A stretch of DNA of 64,000 bases, from NCBI GenBank assembly GCA_021521415.1, contig JAIQDT010005014.1, forward strand, positions 124,001 through 188,000, in the 5' to 3' direction. The first letter of the stretch is position 1. The number at the start of each line of letters is the position of its first letter. The position numbers and the translations under genes were made by a program. Under the pieces are notes generated by a model. The model saw only the letters and a program-made list of their open reading frames with translations. It did not search any database and had not been told where the DNA came from. Below, in pieces: positions 34,369-45,185 of this stretch. Origin of the DNA: Bidens hawaiensis (Eukaryota; Streptophyta; Magnoliopsida; Asterales; Asteraceae).

Positions 34369-36059
34369 AGACATGATGTGTTGTAAAACACTCGTATTTT
34401 TCGCACATTTTATCTACGTATTATATTATATTTTATATGTTTTAACTCGTTTTAGATAGGTTTTACATAATTTTATTCATATTGTAGGTTTTGGGTGAAA
34501 GGAAGAGAGAAACCGAGCTTTTGGAGTAGTTTACGAGCCTTTTACGCATACGTTTTCAAGTAAAAACTCAAGGCCCGGTCCGTTACATCATGGAAAAGCC
34601 CAAGCCTCATATTATAACATAACATAAAAAAGAAAAAAAACCCTAAGCTACAGCAGTAGCTGCGATCGGCCAGCAGCAGGGAAAGCAAGGGAGGAAAAAC
34701 TTTTTTCGGCTTAGGGTTTGAAGGTTTTGTCGGCTAGGGAAAGAAGAACAAGCAAGAACAAGCCTCGGTGGTCGTTTAACATCCGTTTTACAGCAGCAAG
34801 AGCACCCGAAAACCATCTCATATCCTTTCTTTAAACTATTGTTCATCAATCTTTCTTATACTTGTTGAATTGTTAACTAGTTTTGCAATTGCTTTAAGGA
34901 TTGAGTTGTTATTGATTAGTATTGATTGTTGGATGATTATTATGATGATTGGTATGAGTTTAATGATGATTTTGTTGAGTGTTTGCTGTTGTCCAAAAAT
35001 TATGAGAGGCTAATATTGTTAGTTCTACTTAGGAATGATGTTAATTGTTAGGTTTTGATAGGTTTTATAGATTGTTTGATTAATAGACCTTAATTGTTAT
35101 TGTAAAGTTTGATTTAGACATGAAATAGGTTGTGTTTAGTGGCTGGAAATTTTAGTGATTCATTGCATAAACCCCGTGTGTTGATTGATTAGTTTTGTAT
35201 TGATTGATCGGTGCATTGTTTGATTCTAGACTTTGTGTTTAGGGTTTGTTTGCGGTAGGTACCACCGTAGGGTTTTGTTGCATGATTTATTGGATTAAGT
35301 ACAGCGGTTAGACAACTTCTTTGAGACTGAGAGGTGATAAGAAGTTAGGGTTGTCTCATTGCCTTTGCATGCTAGAATAAGGATTGCGCGAGAGCGAGTT
35401 CATTTCTTGTCAGGTTTAGGTGTTTGAGCGACTAGTTGATCTATTTTGGTTTAAGTTGAATTGTTCCTCTATCCTTGGTTGTGTAGTATTCATTGCCATT
35501 AGGGTCGAGTGTTGGTGAGACCGAGAGGTGATCCTTCATTAGAACACGTTAGCAATTGTTTCCCGGTTTGGTCGTTTTAGCCGATTTTGAGTAGTTTAGG
35601 CTTGTTGTGTGAGACCAAGAGGTAATCCAGTGAGCCCGAGCGATCCTTAGTCATGTCATCTTTAGGAACCGGTGTCTTGAAGTCATCCAATCCATTAGCT
35701 TGTTAGGCCTACAATTTGATTCAGACCTAGGTAGACATTTTCCTCCATCATAAGTTAACACCGTTAGTTTGTCGTTAAGTTTTCTATTTTTGGTAAGTTT
35801 TGTTAGTCAATCTAGTTAGTTCAGTTAAGTTAAAAGAATTCAAAAATCAATTAAATATTATTCTAAGGTAGGTCTTGTCTAGGGTTAGTAATCGTTAGCG
35901 TCTTACGTGTCCACATGTTCGATACTCGGACTTCCTAGGTCTATACTACTGGCGATCGGTACACTTGCCGGTTGTGTGTGGTTTTAGGATTTTTGTTTTA
36001 ATATTAAAGCTTAGTTGTGAGGGTCATTATTATAGGGTTATTAGACACACATCAAGACA
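34369..36059 (+). mobile_element. Tat/Athila-like solo LTR (1681 bp) in Gypsy 2, TSD AGACA
   Basis: The LTR is 34374-36054, TGATGTGTT...CACACATCA, with perfect AGACA at 34369-34373 and 36055-36059. Removing it rejoins the integrase reading. Near its 3' end it has GTTCGATACTCGGACTT and GATCGGTACACTTGCCGGTT, which recur in the solo LTRs at 49627-51307 and 57333-58986. This pattern is typical of the ends of Tat/Athila-group LTRs. It has no internal region and no second LTR. Orientation is taken from this 3'-end motif. Confidence 0.85.
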
Positions 36060-36119
36060 AAGTTGTCTCATTACATGGAGTTCCATTATCCATCGTATCT
36101 GATCGGGATAGCCGTTTTA

Positions 36120-36217
36120 CTACCCATTTTTGGAAGAGTTTCCAAATAGCCATGGGAACAAGGTTAAACTACCCATTTTTGGAAGAGTTTCCAAATAGCC
36201 ATGGGAACAAGGTTAAA
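36120..36217 (+). repeat. 49-bp tandem duplication in the Gypsy 2 integrase
   Basis: 36120-36168 is repeated exactly at 36169-36217 (starting CTACCCATTTTTGGAAGAG). Because 49 is not a multiple of 3, it breaks the integrase frame 60 bp after the solo LTR. Confidence 0.9.
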
Positions 36218-37028
36218 CTTGAGCACAGCATACAATCCACAGACTGACGGTCAAAGTGAAAGGACCATACAAACGTTGGAGGACATGCTAAGAGCTTGTG
36301 TGATAGATTTTGGTGGAAATTGGGACGACCATTTATTTACCACTGATAGAATTCTCTTACAAAAACAGTTATCATACAAGTATTAATGCTACCCCATTTG
36401 AAGCACTTTATGGACGAAAGTGCAGAACACCAGTGTGTTGGGCAGAAATAGGAGGAAAACAATAATCAGGTCCTGAAATCATACAAGAAACTACTGACAA
36501 GATAATTCAAGTCAAGGAAAGATTAAAGACCGCACGAGATCGTCAAAAGAGTTATACAGATCATCGACGCAAACCATTAGAATTTCAAGTTGGAGATAAA
36601 GTGTTACTAAAGGTATCTCCATGGAAAGGAGTAGTTCGATTTGGTAAGAAAGGAAAGTTAAGTCCAAGGTTTGTTGGACCATTCCAAATTATTAAAAGAA
36701 TCGGACCAGTAGCCTATCAGCTGGAGTTACCAGAAGAAATGGCCGGTATACATCATGTATTTCATGTAAGCAACCTAAGGAAATGTCTAGCTGAAGAATA
36801 GTTAAAAGTACCCCTTCAAGATATAAAGGTAAACGAAAAATTGAAATTCGTTGAGAAACCATTACAAATTGAAGATAGGAAGATCAAGAATCTCAAGCAT
36901 AAAAGAATAGTTCTGGTAAAAGTAAAATAGGATTCAAAACGTGGACCAGAATTGGGAATTAGAATCAGAAATGAAGCGGAAGTACCCACACCTATTTGAG
37001 GACGAGATTTAAAATAAGGAGGGAAGAC

Positions 37029-38554
37029 TATAACAAACCATAATAAGAAATACAATAGTCAAAGAAAAAAATGAAGAAATGAGAAAAAAAAGAGAAGAAA
37101 TAAAAGGAAGAATGTAAAATATAAAAGAGAATTCCATCCCATATTGGTGGAGGAAAGAAAATGGAAGGCTTCCACCATGGTATAAATAGGATTTCTAACT
37201 CTTGTCCCACATCGCTAGATTACAAAACTTGTAAGCTCTTTATAAGGAAAAGAGTTCACATGATAATATTCTTATGTGCCAAATCACACCCAGTAGTCCT
37301 AGCGGAGGGTGCGAAGCACCCGACGCGCACGGTCGATGGGCGCAATGTGGCGCTTTGATGGCGCACTTTGCACTTCGCACGCTCGGCCGCCTTAGTATTT
37401 TTACAACTTCGCGATACGCGAAGTTTCCTTTGCGATACGCGAAGAAGTATGCAACGTGTCAAGCCACGTGGCATAGCTAGGGTTGACTCGACAACCCTAC
37501 TGCAACTTCGCGATATGCGAAGATGCTCAAATTCAAGTATAAATAGGGCAGAAATCTGGACTTCACAACTCGTTCAAAAATTATCTCTCTTCTTAAAAAC
37601 TGGTATTATACCCGAGTAATTGTAACGGTACCTCTCCGATCGAAAGGAACTTATATCACGAATCCAAAAGCTCTACCTTAACAAGGTATGACATTTTGCC
37701 ATCGTGTAAAGTTTCATGTCTCGTGATTATCGTTATAATTATGGGTTTATACTAATATAGATATACTACATTGTGCTTAATCTAGGTGCTTAACATCAGA
37801 AGGCTTGTTAAATAGAAACTTGCAAGGTGAGACATTCGAGTTTTTGCACAACTCACATTTGCGTGAGACAACTGATTTTCCAATACTGTCATGATACTTT
37901 TCTAAATCCATTAAACTCATGACAGATAGTCCAAATATTTTCAAACGATTTTAAATACATTACAGTGATTAAGTCTCTGTAGACTTACGGGATGGTTACT
38001 ACTGGTATTGTGGGGTCTTGTATACAAGGCTTGCCTACTGGACTATTAGACGTTACTTATTGGACAAGTGTTAGCAAAAAGTAATATGACCACAGTCAAA
38101 GATACGGTCGAGTGACAAGTACCTTTCGGTAATTTGTAAGCAGGCAGATGTAAAAACATCTTAATGGTGTAACTGTAAAATATGTCACTTATAAATGAAT
38201 GTACTCACCAGTATTTCCTGCTGATCAAATATTTTTAAACATGTTTCAGGTGACTTGTTAGAGACAAAGGAATGATGCCTGCGGGCTTCCAGCTTAAATA
38301 AGTGGCTTGTCACCAAAATAAAGAAACGTGTTTTGTAAATTAGGATTTATCCCTATAAAACTTATGTTTGTATAAAAATGGGTTTTTATCCCAGTTTATG
38401 AAATAAGAATTATGGTGTTTTTATAACTCTGATTAATTTTCCTAACTACGGTTCTGATGAAATATTCCGCTGCAAATTATTTTAATAAACATCGATACCA
38501 CCATTCTACGTTCGCGGCTCCCCTCCCGGGGTATAGGGGTCGAGGGCTGTGACA
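37029..38554 (+). repeat. 3' LTR of Gypsy 2 (1526 bp)
   Basis: It starts TATAACAAACC, probably a mutated TGTAACA, after a polypurine tract, and ends GGGCTGTGACA. It shares the GC-rich block (37297-37385) and promoter design with the Gypsy 1 LTR but little else. No counterpart is found on the 5' side. Confidence 0.75.
37405..37545 (+). promoter_or_regulatory. Gypsy 2 LTR promoter: TTCGC palindromes and TATA box
   Basis: A perfect palindrome has arms AACTTCGCG and CGCGAAGTT around ATA (37405-37425). A partial copy TGCGATACGCGAAG follows (37431-37444), then an inverted repeat ACTTCGC-GATAT-GCGAAGA inside 37502-37526. TATAAATA lies at 37538-37545, 12 bp after the last repeat. This is the same 12-bp distance as in Gypsy 1. 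Confidence 0.65.
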
Positions 38555-39204
38555 TGTAGACTTTTGATCTACTCTTTTCATGCGCAAGGATCATTACATA
38601 CCAATGTACTATCATTTTCCATAAGGTTGGATCAAATTCTTAATTGAAAATTTTAAATATTCGACTCCCTCTAAGCAGGAGCTCCCTCTAAGCATGATAA
38701 TTCCTTTTAGATTTTCTTTAGGTATTTCCTTAAACAGGAGTAAAGATGAAATTAATATTATATACAAAATAATAATTATAAAATAGTTTTGATAAGTCAA
38801 GTGACTTGTTTTTGTTTTTCTTGAAAAATCTTTTTGGTGAGTTAAAGTTAACTCCATCTAAGCAGAAGCTCCCTCTAAGCAAATTTTAAATCCGACTCTC
38901 TCTAAGCAGGAGCTCTCTCTAAGCTGGATAATTCCTTTTAGATTTTCTTTAGGTATTTTCTTAAATAGGAGTAAAGATGAAACTAATATTATATACAAAA
39001 TTATAATAAAAAAATATTTTTTATAAGTCAAGTGACTTGTTTTTGTTTTTCTTGAAGCAAATTCAAAATCTTTTTGGTGAGTTAAAGTTAACTCATTTTC
39101 TCCCTCTAAAATTGTGACATATTTTAAAAATATTTACAATTTTAAAATAAAAGATAAAAAATTACTCAAAAGAAATCATGCCCAAAGATTCAACGAAATA
39201 TAAA
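38555..39204 (-). other. Post-pol stretch of Sirevirus C with a 231-bp tandem duplication
   Basis: Non-coding. 38651-38881 is repeated with small changes at 38882 to about 39110 (TTTTAAAT...CGACTC, CTCTAAGCAGGAGCTC, GATAATTCCTTTTAGATTTT). Each unit contains several CTCCCTCTAAGC words, on the minus strand GCTTAGAGGGAG, which resemble polypurine tracts. Confidence 0.6.
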
Positions 39205-39590
39205 AATCGGGCATGACTGAAAGCTTTTGTAAAGAGATCGGCAAAGTTAAAATCAGTATGGACCCTTTTTATGTTGACAAGCTTACGATCAAAACAATCA
39301 CGAATAAAGTGTATTCAGATGTCGATGTGTTTTGTCTTAGAGTGCTGGACCAGTTTTTTGACAATCGCCACAGCAGCCTCATTATCACATTTGATCGTGG
39401 TACTATAGAAATTCAAACCATAATACAGCAGCTGATGCTGGATCCAAATGACTTGGGAGCAGCAACTGGATGCGGCGATGTACTCAGCTTCGGCAGTTGA
39501 AGTGGACACGGTGACTTGCTTCTTGCACTGCCATGAAATCAACCTGTCACCCAGAAATTGACATCCGCCTGATGTTGACTTTCGGTCTAA
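39205..39590 (-). pseudogene. RNase H end of Sirevirus C pol, truncated
   Basis: The minus-strand reading has RKST (39570-39590), MISWQCKKQVTVSTSTAEAEYIAA, QVIWIQHQLLYYGLNFY, KTKHIDI and HFIRDCFDRKLVN, ending FADLFTKAF near 39210. These match the RNase H end of Sirevirus B (13184-13600). The frame changes once at about 39315. The 5' part of pol is lost at 39590, where AT-rich MITE sequence begins. Confidence 0.8.
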
Positions 39591-39902
39591 ATTACATATA
39601 TGTAAAAAAAATTCAAAAAAAAAAATTGTTACGTTGAGTTATTTTGAGTTCTTAAAACTCAAAGTGGTTCTCAAAAGAAATCAGCACTGTATATATATAT
39701 ATAGGAGAGAGAATAAATATGTACAGTGATTACACTAATTTAAACGTCCGTTACATTTATGTAAAAAAGTCAACTTGATGTGCAAAAAATTCTGTAATTT
39801 TTTAACGTATATGTAACCTAAATATATTACGTGTGTGAAAAAAAAATTGTTACGTTGAATTCTTTCAAGTTCTTAAAACTCAAAGTGGTTCTCAAAATAA
39901 AT

Positions 39903-39944
<42 letters not shown>

Positions 39945-39945
39945 G
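39591..39945 (-). mobile_element. MITE or Helitron-like repeat, one full and one partial copy, flanked by (TA)n
   Basis: On the minus strand the unit starts GATTTATTTTGAGAACC, ACTTTGAGTTTTAAGAACTT and runs about 230 bp (39700-39905). A second start (GAGAACCACTTTGAG) lies at 39636-39690. A homologous copy in the other orientation is at 44832-45060. TA repeats border it at 39692-39704 and 39907-39941. No coding capacity. Confidence 0.5.
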
Positions 39946-40050
39946 TTATTCTACAAAGGCCAACAAAATTGAGAAATATGAGAAGCCATAATTGATTAAC
40001 ATGTGTCAAGTGGAGACCAAAGAAAAATTGGTATAAAAGTATTTTTTTTT

Positions 40051-40261
40051 TAAAATCACCATAATAACAAAGTTTTTTATTTTTAATATGAGTATCATTT
40101 TTTTATATAAAAATTAAAACAAAAATTACGTCACTGTGTTTTTTTGCTTACATTGTGTCTTTTTTCGTTGTTGTGCCTTTCTGTTTGCCATTGTGTTTTT
40201 TTCGTCATTGTGTCTTTCAAATCATCATTGTGTTTTTTTAAATGCTAATAATACAATCATA

Positions 40262-40292
<31 letters not shown>

Positions 40293-40807
40293 ATTAATAA
40301 TACATAAATATAATGATAAAATAACAACAAATAATCTAATAAATAAAACACAATGACGAACACATATTATGCAATTATCTGAAACGTAAAACACAATAAT
40401 GAATACATATAACCCAATGACCTGAAACGTAAAACACAATGGTGAGTATGTATAACACAACGACCTGAAACATAAAACACAATGGAAACTACATATTATA
40501 CAATGACATGAACGTAATATTTTTTTCTCCACAATGACCAAAACACAATGATATGTAGAAAGAGCAATGATTAGCACAAAGACACAATGACGTAATATTT
40601 GTTTTAATTGTCATCTTTAATTTGAGTATCAATTGATAACACAAGGACCAAAATCTATAACACAATTCATTATAAAATCCAATTAAAAATTACAATTAAC
40701 AACTAATAACACAATATAAAAAAATTCACTAAATTTTTGTATTTTTATATAACAATATGATACTCATATTAAATATAAAAAAACACTTGTTATTATGGTG
40801 AAATTTT
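40051..40807. mobile_element. MITE-like element with about 70-bp terminal inverted repeats
   Basis: The left end AAAATCACCATAATAACAAA (40052-40071) through AATATGAGTATCAT is mirrored on the right by ATGATACTCATATT through TTGTTATTATGGTGA (40755-40801). The interior is filled with CATTGTGT on the left half and ACACAATG on the right half, so the whole element can fold on itself. No ORF is supported. Confidence 0.6.
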
Positions 40808-40929
40808 TTTAAAAAAGAATGTTGCATGAAAAATTATGGATGTTTCAAAATGATTGGGAAATTCGCATGCGTCTTACATGTGGTAAGAGAAAATCAACAA
40901 AAGTGGTTTATTACTTTTATGTTATTCCT

Positions 40930-41650
40930 ATCAATTTTCAGTGAGAAGTTTGATAAGGGGTCTAGATGATCTTAAACCTCATAATGAAAATTATGTGATG
41001 GAATGGAACAATTGGGTTCCTAAAAAGGTAGGAATTCACGCTTGTAGAGTGGAAATGGGCCGGATTCCAGTTTTGTTAGTGCTTCTTAAAAGAGGTATTG
41101 CGATGACGAAAGTGGTATGCCCGATGTATGAAAAAGAGTTGGAGTCGACGGAGCATTTGGTGATTTCGCTAAGTTCGCCCAAACTCTATGGAGTGTAATC
41201 TCATCGTGGTGTAAGGTATCTTCTATTTTTGCTTTCTCGGTTAAAGACTTGTTAGAATTACATCGGTTCTCCTACTTCCCAAAGAGGAAATCAAAAGCGT
41301 TTAATGCGGTGTGTTCAACGACGATTTGGTGCATTTGGTGTGCGCGAAATGCTCTTGTGTTTGAAGGTAAACAGATTAATATTAATAATGTGGTTGGCAA
41401 GATTAAGGCGCTAAGTTTTTTATGGGTAAAGAACCGTCGAAAAAACCAAAGTCTCACATGGGAGAAGTGGCGGGGTTTTAATTTCATGTTATAACGGACG
41501 GGTGTTCAAGAAGCGTATCTCATTTTGTTGGTGTTTATTGTGGCATAACAGATGGGGGTGGTTTTTTGTTTCTTTGTTCATTGCTAGTGTCTTGCTTGTA
41601 ATGATTGTTGTTATATTAATAAAGTTTTGATTGGTCGTTCAAAAAAAAAT
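40930..41650 (+). mobile_element. 5'-truncated LINE with poly-A tail
   Basis: The end of a non-LTR reverse transcriptase ORF is followed by a short 3' UTR (ATAAAGTTTTGATTGGTCG) and an A9 tail at 41641-41649. The endonuclease and RT domains are missing, as in most LINE copies. The 5' edge and target duplication were not resolved. Confidence 0.75.
40941..41494 (+). pseudogene. zf-RVT (C-terminal zinc-binding) part of a LINE reverse transcriptase
   Basis: The reading has WNNWVPKKVGIHACRVEMGRI, LLKRGI, VVCPMYEKELESTEHLV and ISSWCK. This follows the plant LINE zf-RVT pattern of a WK...GRIPT...RG...CPLC...E...HL motif with W at the end. The second Cys of the CPxC pair has become Tyr. A frame change at about 41195 leads into FNAVCSTTIWCIWCARNALVF, also typical of this tail. 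It is not functional. Confidence 0.75.
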
Positions 41651-41871
41651 TATTTTCTTAAAATTAATCTCCACCATTAAAATCTAACATCAATGGATTA
41701 GATTTCTTCTCGTCATTCTCATTTTTGTTGTCCTTTGTTTTTTAACTTTACCCATATATACGTATATATATATATACGTATATATGTATATGTATATACG
41801 TATATACGTATATACATATACATATATACGTATATACATATACATATATACGTGTATATATATATATATAT
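41651..41871. repeat. AT-rich flank and (ATATACGT)n microsatellite
   Basis: 41755-41870 is an imperfect ATATACGT/ATATAC repeat. 41660-41750 resembles a Helitron-like terminal region in minus orientation. No gene is present. Confidence 0.6.
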
Positions 41872-44831
41872 GGTAGTGTAATGCACGTAAATTTCCGTTA
41901 AAATCCTTAAACCTTGTAAAGTTTGTATTTTAACCGAGACCCATTCTGGCATCTTCAGGGGCCTCCTGGTCGTTCTCGTTAGTTAAATTTCCTAATTTTT
42001 CATCCAAGTATTACATTTCGTCAAGCTGGAGGGCCTAGATGTAACATTTGTATCAACATAATAAGTTAACCCTAACCCCCACCCTAAGTTGCGATCGGCA
42101 GCAGCTATGCAGGGTCCTTCTCGATTTTCGTGCAAGTTTCGACCATTCTCCAGACTCCCAAGACTAATTCCAGGTCGGTCCCAGCCTAAGACAACTCTTT
42201 TTCACCCTTAAACCCTTTGTTGAACATGTTAGGGTTGAGTTTTGATGATAACAGTTTCTGGCAGATTCGTACTTGGTTATTGTTCGGTCTGTAACTCGAT
42301 GAAAATATATTGTTTTTGATCGATTCTTATTTCTATGATGTTCTACTTTGAGTATAGTTTCCAGAAAGGTATAATATGTAATTTTTGGACGAGATTTGAA
42401 TGTTTTTTATGATTTTATAAGATCGAGTGTCAAAGATGATGCGGGATGACGGATTCTGGTCTGTCTTCCTGACATCATAACTCTTTTTCGACAAGTCCAA
42501 ATTGTTTGGTTCTACTTTTGGAAGTTAATATTTTGAGTTAGGAACCAAACCCAATTGGAATCGTTTAATTTGGTTAGGTAATGATTTTTATAAAAATAAA
42601 ACCATTTTGTTGCGCACTAAAATAGCTGCACATACCTTTCTGTGTTGGAAGAATTTTTATGATTTTTGTGTCCACTAGAAAAATATAATAAAAATATTTT
42701 TATAAGCCTTAGATATTTATTAAAGTCTGGTAAAAATTTAATAATTTATTTCAAAGGTTATCCTATGTAATTAAATGCATCTTCGCATGCTAAAATCTGC
42801 TCGTTTTACTTGTTATTGATCGATAAGTTCGTTTTAGGCTTAACCGGTGGATGTTCAATTGTGTTCTTTTCGGGGCTGTTTGAAGTGAGTTTTTGCACCA
42901 CAATATTCCTAGGTATGTCCCATATAACATACTTTAAAATCATGCCTTTTGGTATTCGTTTGATTGGTCAACTAGTTGTTGTTTGAAAGATAGTTTTCGG
43001 TTAGCTAGAATGGTAGATTGTTGCATTTAACGCGAGGGATGAAGTAAGTGATGACCAATTCAGTTCGGATAGCTTCGTTTTAATATACGGGCTGTTGGAA
43101 AATGATTTTTATAAGTATTGGGGCAGAATTGGTTGTCGGTTACTCAAACAGGTCGGTACAACGCGCATTTGCGTTTATTGAATAGTTAGTGCGTTGTACT
43201 TGCGAGTTACCGACCCATTTGACTCGTGTAGCGTCGTGTGGACTTGTTGGCTGTGAAATTATCATATTGGGTCCACACGGGGCTGAGTTGGATGTTAAGT
43301 GCTTAAACAACTCTTAAATGCACGTGTTGGTATCACCTAGTGCTTCCGGGGGTAATTTGGGAATTCTTTATTCCTGGGAGTATCTAAGGGTCGTGTTGGT
43401 AAACTTAAGGCCCCGGGGGCTGTTATTAATGAGTTTGATGAGGTCGAGACTTTAGGTAACTCGAACCATGTTAGAACGTCTCGTAGGATAAACAAGTCCT
43501 TTCAATGTCGTTAGTGATATTTGTATGTAAACCAACAGGCGTTTGAGTTTTGGGGATACTTAGGGGTCCTCTAGCTCGTGGTGAATTCGTGCCTTGTGTC
43601 AGGTGAGTTCATGATGCCCCTTTTACTCTTTTTACGTTTTGGGCTAGCATGCACACCATATCACAATTTTATCCGACTATACTTGTTTAAACTATTTGGA
43701 TGGTATTACATAGCCTTATTCGTACTTGTGGATTTATGAAAATATGTGTGAATTATACTCTATGCCCTGGAATATTCGAGGCTCGTCTATGGTTATATAT
43801 TTTATAAGGTTATAGACATTACTTATGATCTAGACTCAAGGATGTAGGCTTACTCGTATTGTAGTATGTCATGAGATGATATTTATGAATGGGTATACCG
43901 GTGTTACTTTATGACCCTAGGCTTACTTTCATGATGTTATGTTTGGGATTATATATATATATATACACACACACATACATACATATAGATATACGCGTGT
44001 TTATGCATGCGTTATTTTGTGGCCGATAACTGGCGATGTTAATTAGTCGTTATCGACTAAGGATGTTGCGTATGCCTACTTTGTGTTTGCATACGGATGG
44101 ATGGTGATCTTGGTCGGGCCAAACTATACTACTCAGGTTCTTAAATCCTGTGGCGGGCCCTGGAAAGCCCGTGAGGGGGGAGGCTCGTGTGGCATGATCA
44201 TCATCGGATGTTACGTGTTTGGGTTGTACGTGTGCTCGACCCTGATGTTATTACTTGGATGAGATGTTACGTGTTTGGGTTGTACGTGTGCTCAACCCTG
44301 ATGTTATTACTTGGATGATATCTATAGGATATAATTATATGGATGTTTATATATATATATATATATATATATAAGTATGATTACTTATTATTGATGATGG
44401 CCCAACTGTTGTATCCAGTTTTATTTTAAAACTCTTGGAATGATTATGATTATTATTATTTTAGATGTCAATTATTAAAACTTGAACTCACTCAGCTCAA
44501 GCTGACTTTGTGTGCATGTTAGTGAGAGTTTCAGGTTAGGAGGAGGATGCTTACCGCTTGGACGTGCTCGAGACTACTTGGACGGTTGAAGGCATATCTA
44601 GTCGGAGACTTAATAACGCAAATTGTTTTATTTTCATTCATTACTATAAGCATTTGAATTTTGGTTTTGGGCACTTTTCCTGGTTTTTGGGAATTTTGAC
44701 ATTTGTTATTCCGCTGTTTATTACTCTGAATTGATTTTAAAAAGATGAACTTGTTTGGTTTTAAATTTTTATGAGTTGTTGGATATGATGACCAACTGTG
44801 AGATTCCCGGGTTTCGGGGTCTTACAAGTAG
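41872..44831 (+). mobile_element. 2.95-kb Gypsy solo LTR with 5-bp target duplication
   Basis: The LTR is 41877-44826, TGTAATGCACG...GGGGTCTTACA. The flanks are GGTAG (41872-41876) and AGTAG (44827-44831), one mismatch. Its text is that of a Tekay-like LTR, with AACTCACTCAGCTCAAGCTGA near 44485 and a GC-rich GGCGGGCCCTGGAAAGCCCG near 44152. There is a 56-bp tandem duplication at 44207-44318 and a TA run at 44348-44371. No primer site or coding region adjoins it. It lies inside a MITE whose two parts are 41850-41871 and 44832 onwards. Confidence 0.8.
44207..44318 (+). repeat. 56-bp tandem duplication in the solo LTR
   Basis: The unit starting GATGTTACGTGTTTGGG occurs at 44207-44262 and 44263-44318 with one visible difference (CTCGACCC against CTCAACCC). 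Confidence 0.9.
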
Positions 44832-45185
44832 ATTTCAAATGAGAACCGCTTTGAGTTTTAAGAACTCGAAAGAACTCAGTGTAACGATTTTTATTTCGAA
44901 TTTCTTTTTATACATGCGTAATATATGCAGGTTACATACACGTGAAAACATTACAGAATTCTTTACGCATCGAGTCACCTTTTTACACATATGTAACGAA
45001 CGTAAAAGTTAGTGTAATCACTTACATCTTTATTAACTCTCCTACTTTGACTTTTTTTTGTCAGATTTAATCTCAACCACATATTTTGATCCATTTAATT
45101 AAATGTGTGGCCTAGAATTGAGTCTTAAGTTCTTAAAACTCAACATGGTTCTCAAAATATCCCTCCCATATATATATATATGGGT
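44832..45185 (+). mobile_element. MITE or Helitron-like repeat, related to 39700-39905
   Basis: GATTTCAAATGAGAACC, GCTTTGAGTTTTAAGAACTC and the following about 220 bp match the minus strand of 39700-39905. At 45127-45175 the start motif returns inverted (GTTCTTAAAACTCAACATGG TTCTCAAAAT), followed by (TA)n, so two units face each other. Confidence 0.5.

Larger units (their letters stand above)
32072..36935 (+). pseudogene. Gypsy 2 pol (RT, RNase H, integrase, chromodomain), interrupted
   Basis: A 512-residue open stretch (32034-33572) holds the protease tail (VETADGN, VLGLL-like [13 protein letters not shown]) and a complete [41 protein letters not shown], the catalytic [11 protein letters not shown], and [11 protein letters not shown]. 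RNase H begins [15 protein letters not shown]; its frame is lost at 33572, with a stop near 33731. Integrase (33854-34373) has YWWIGMKKD, CITCSQVKAEHQ, TMDFVTKLPTTRRG and [12 protein letters not shown]. It resumes after the solo LTR at 36060 ([18 protein letters not shown]), then has a 49-bp tandem duplication, [14 protein letters not shown], and ends [25 protein letters not shown] and a chromodomain-like tail with two stops. Confidence 0.9.
30870..38554 (+). mobile_element. Gypsy 2: Tekay-type Ty3/Gypsy element lacking its 5' LTR
   Basis: The order is gag, protease remnant, RT, RNase H, integrase, chromodomain-like tail, polypurine tract (AGGAGGGAAGA, 37017-37027) and 3' LTR (37029-38554). 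It is interrupted by a solo LTR at 34374-36054. The chromodomain-like tail (FVEKPLQIEDRKIKNLKHKR, about 36850-36905) supports Tekay. Without the 5' LTR, age and target duplication cannot be read. Confidence 0.85.
25440..39590 (-). mobile_element. Sirevirus C: Copia element split by Gypsy 2, both ends truncated
   Basis: Reading the minus strand, the RNase H end of a Copia pol (39205-39590) is followed by a post-pol stretch (38555-39204), then Gypsy 2 (to about 30545), then an internal promoter (30319), an accessory gene (25618-29185), a polypurine tract and the start of a 3' LTR (25546 downward). The order matches Sirevirus B once Gypsy 2 is ignored, and a shared motif (TCATTTTCC...GGTTGGATCAA) links 38612 to 12762. 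The 5' part (gag to RT) is missing beyond 39590. Joining the two halves is inference. Confidence 0.65.

Noticed and set aside
40257..40577. Hydrophobic Cys-rich ORF resembling a membrane protein
   Set aside because: It reads the minus strand of the ACACAATG word repeats in the MITE, with no independent support.
41719..41952. Tyr/Ile-rich ORF
   Set aside because: It is translated ATATAC microsatellite.
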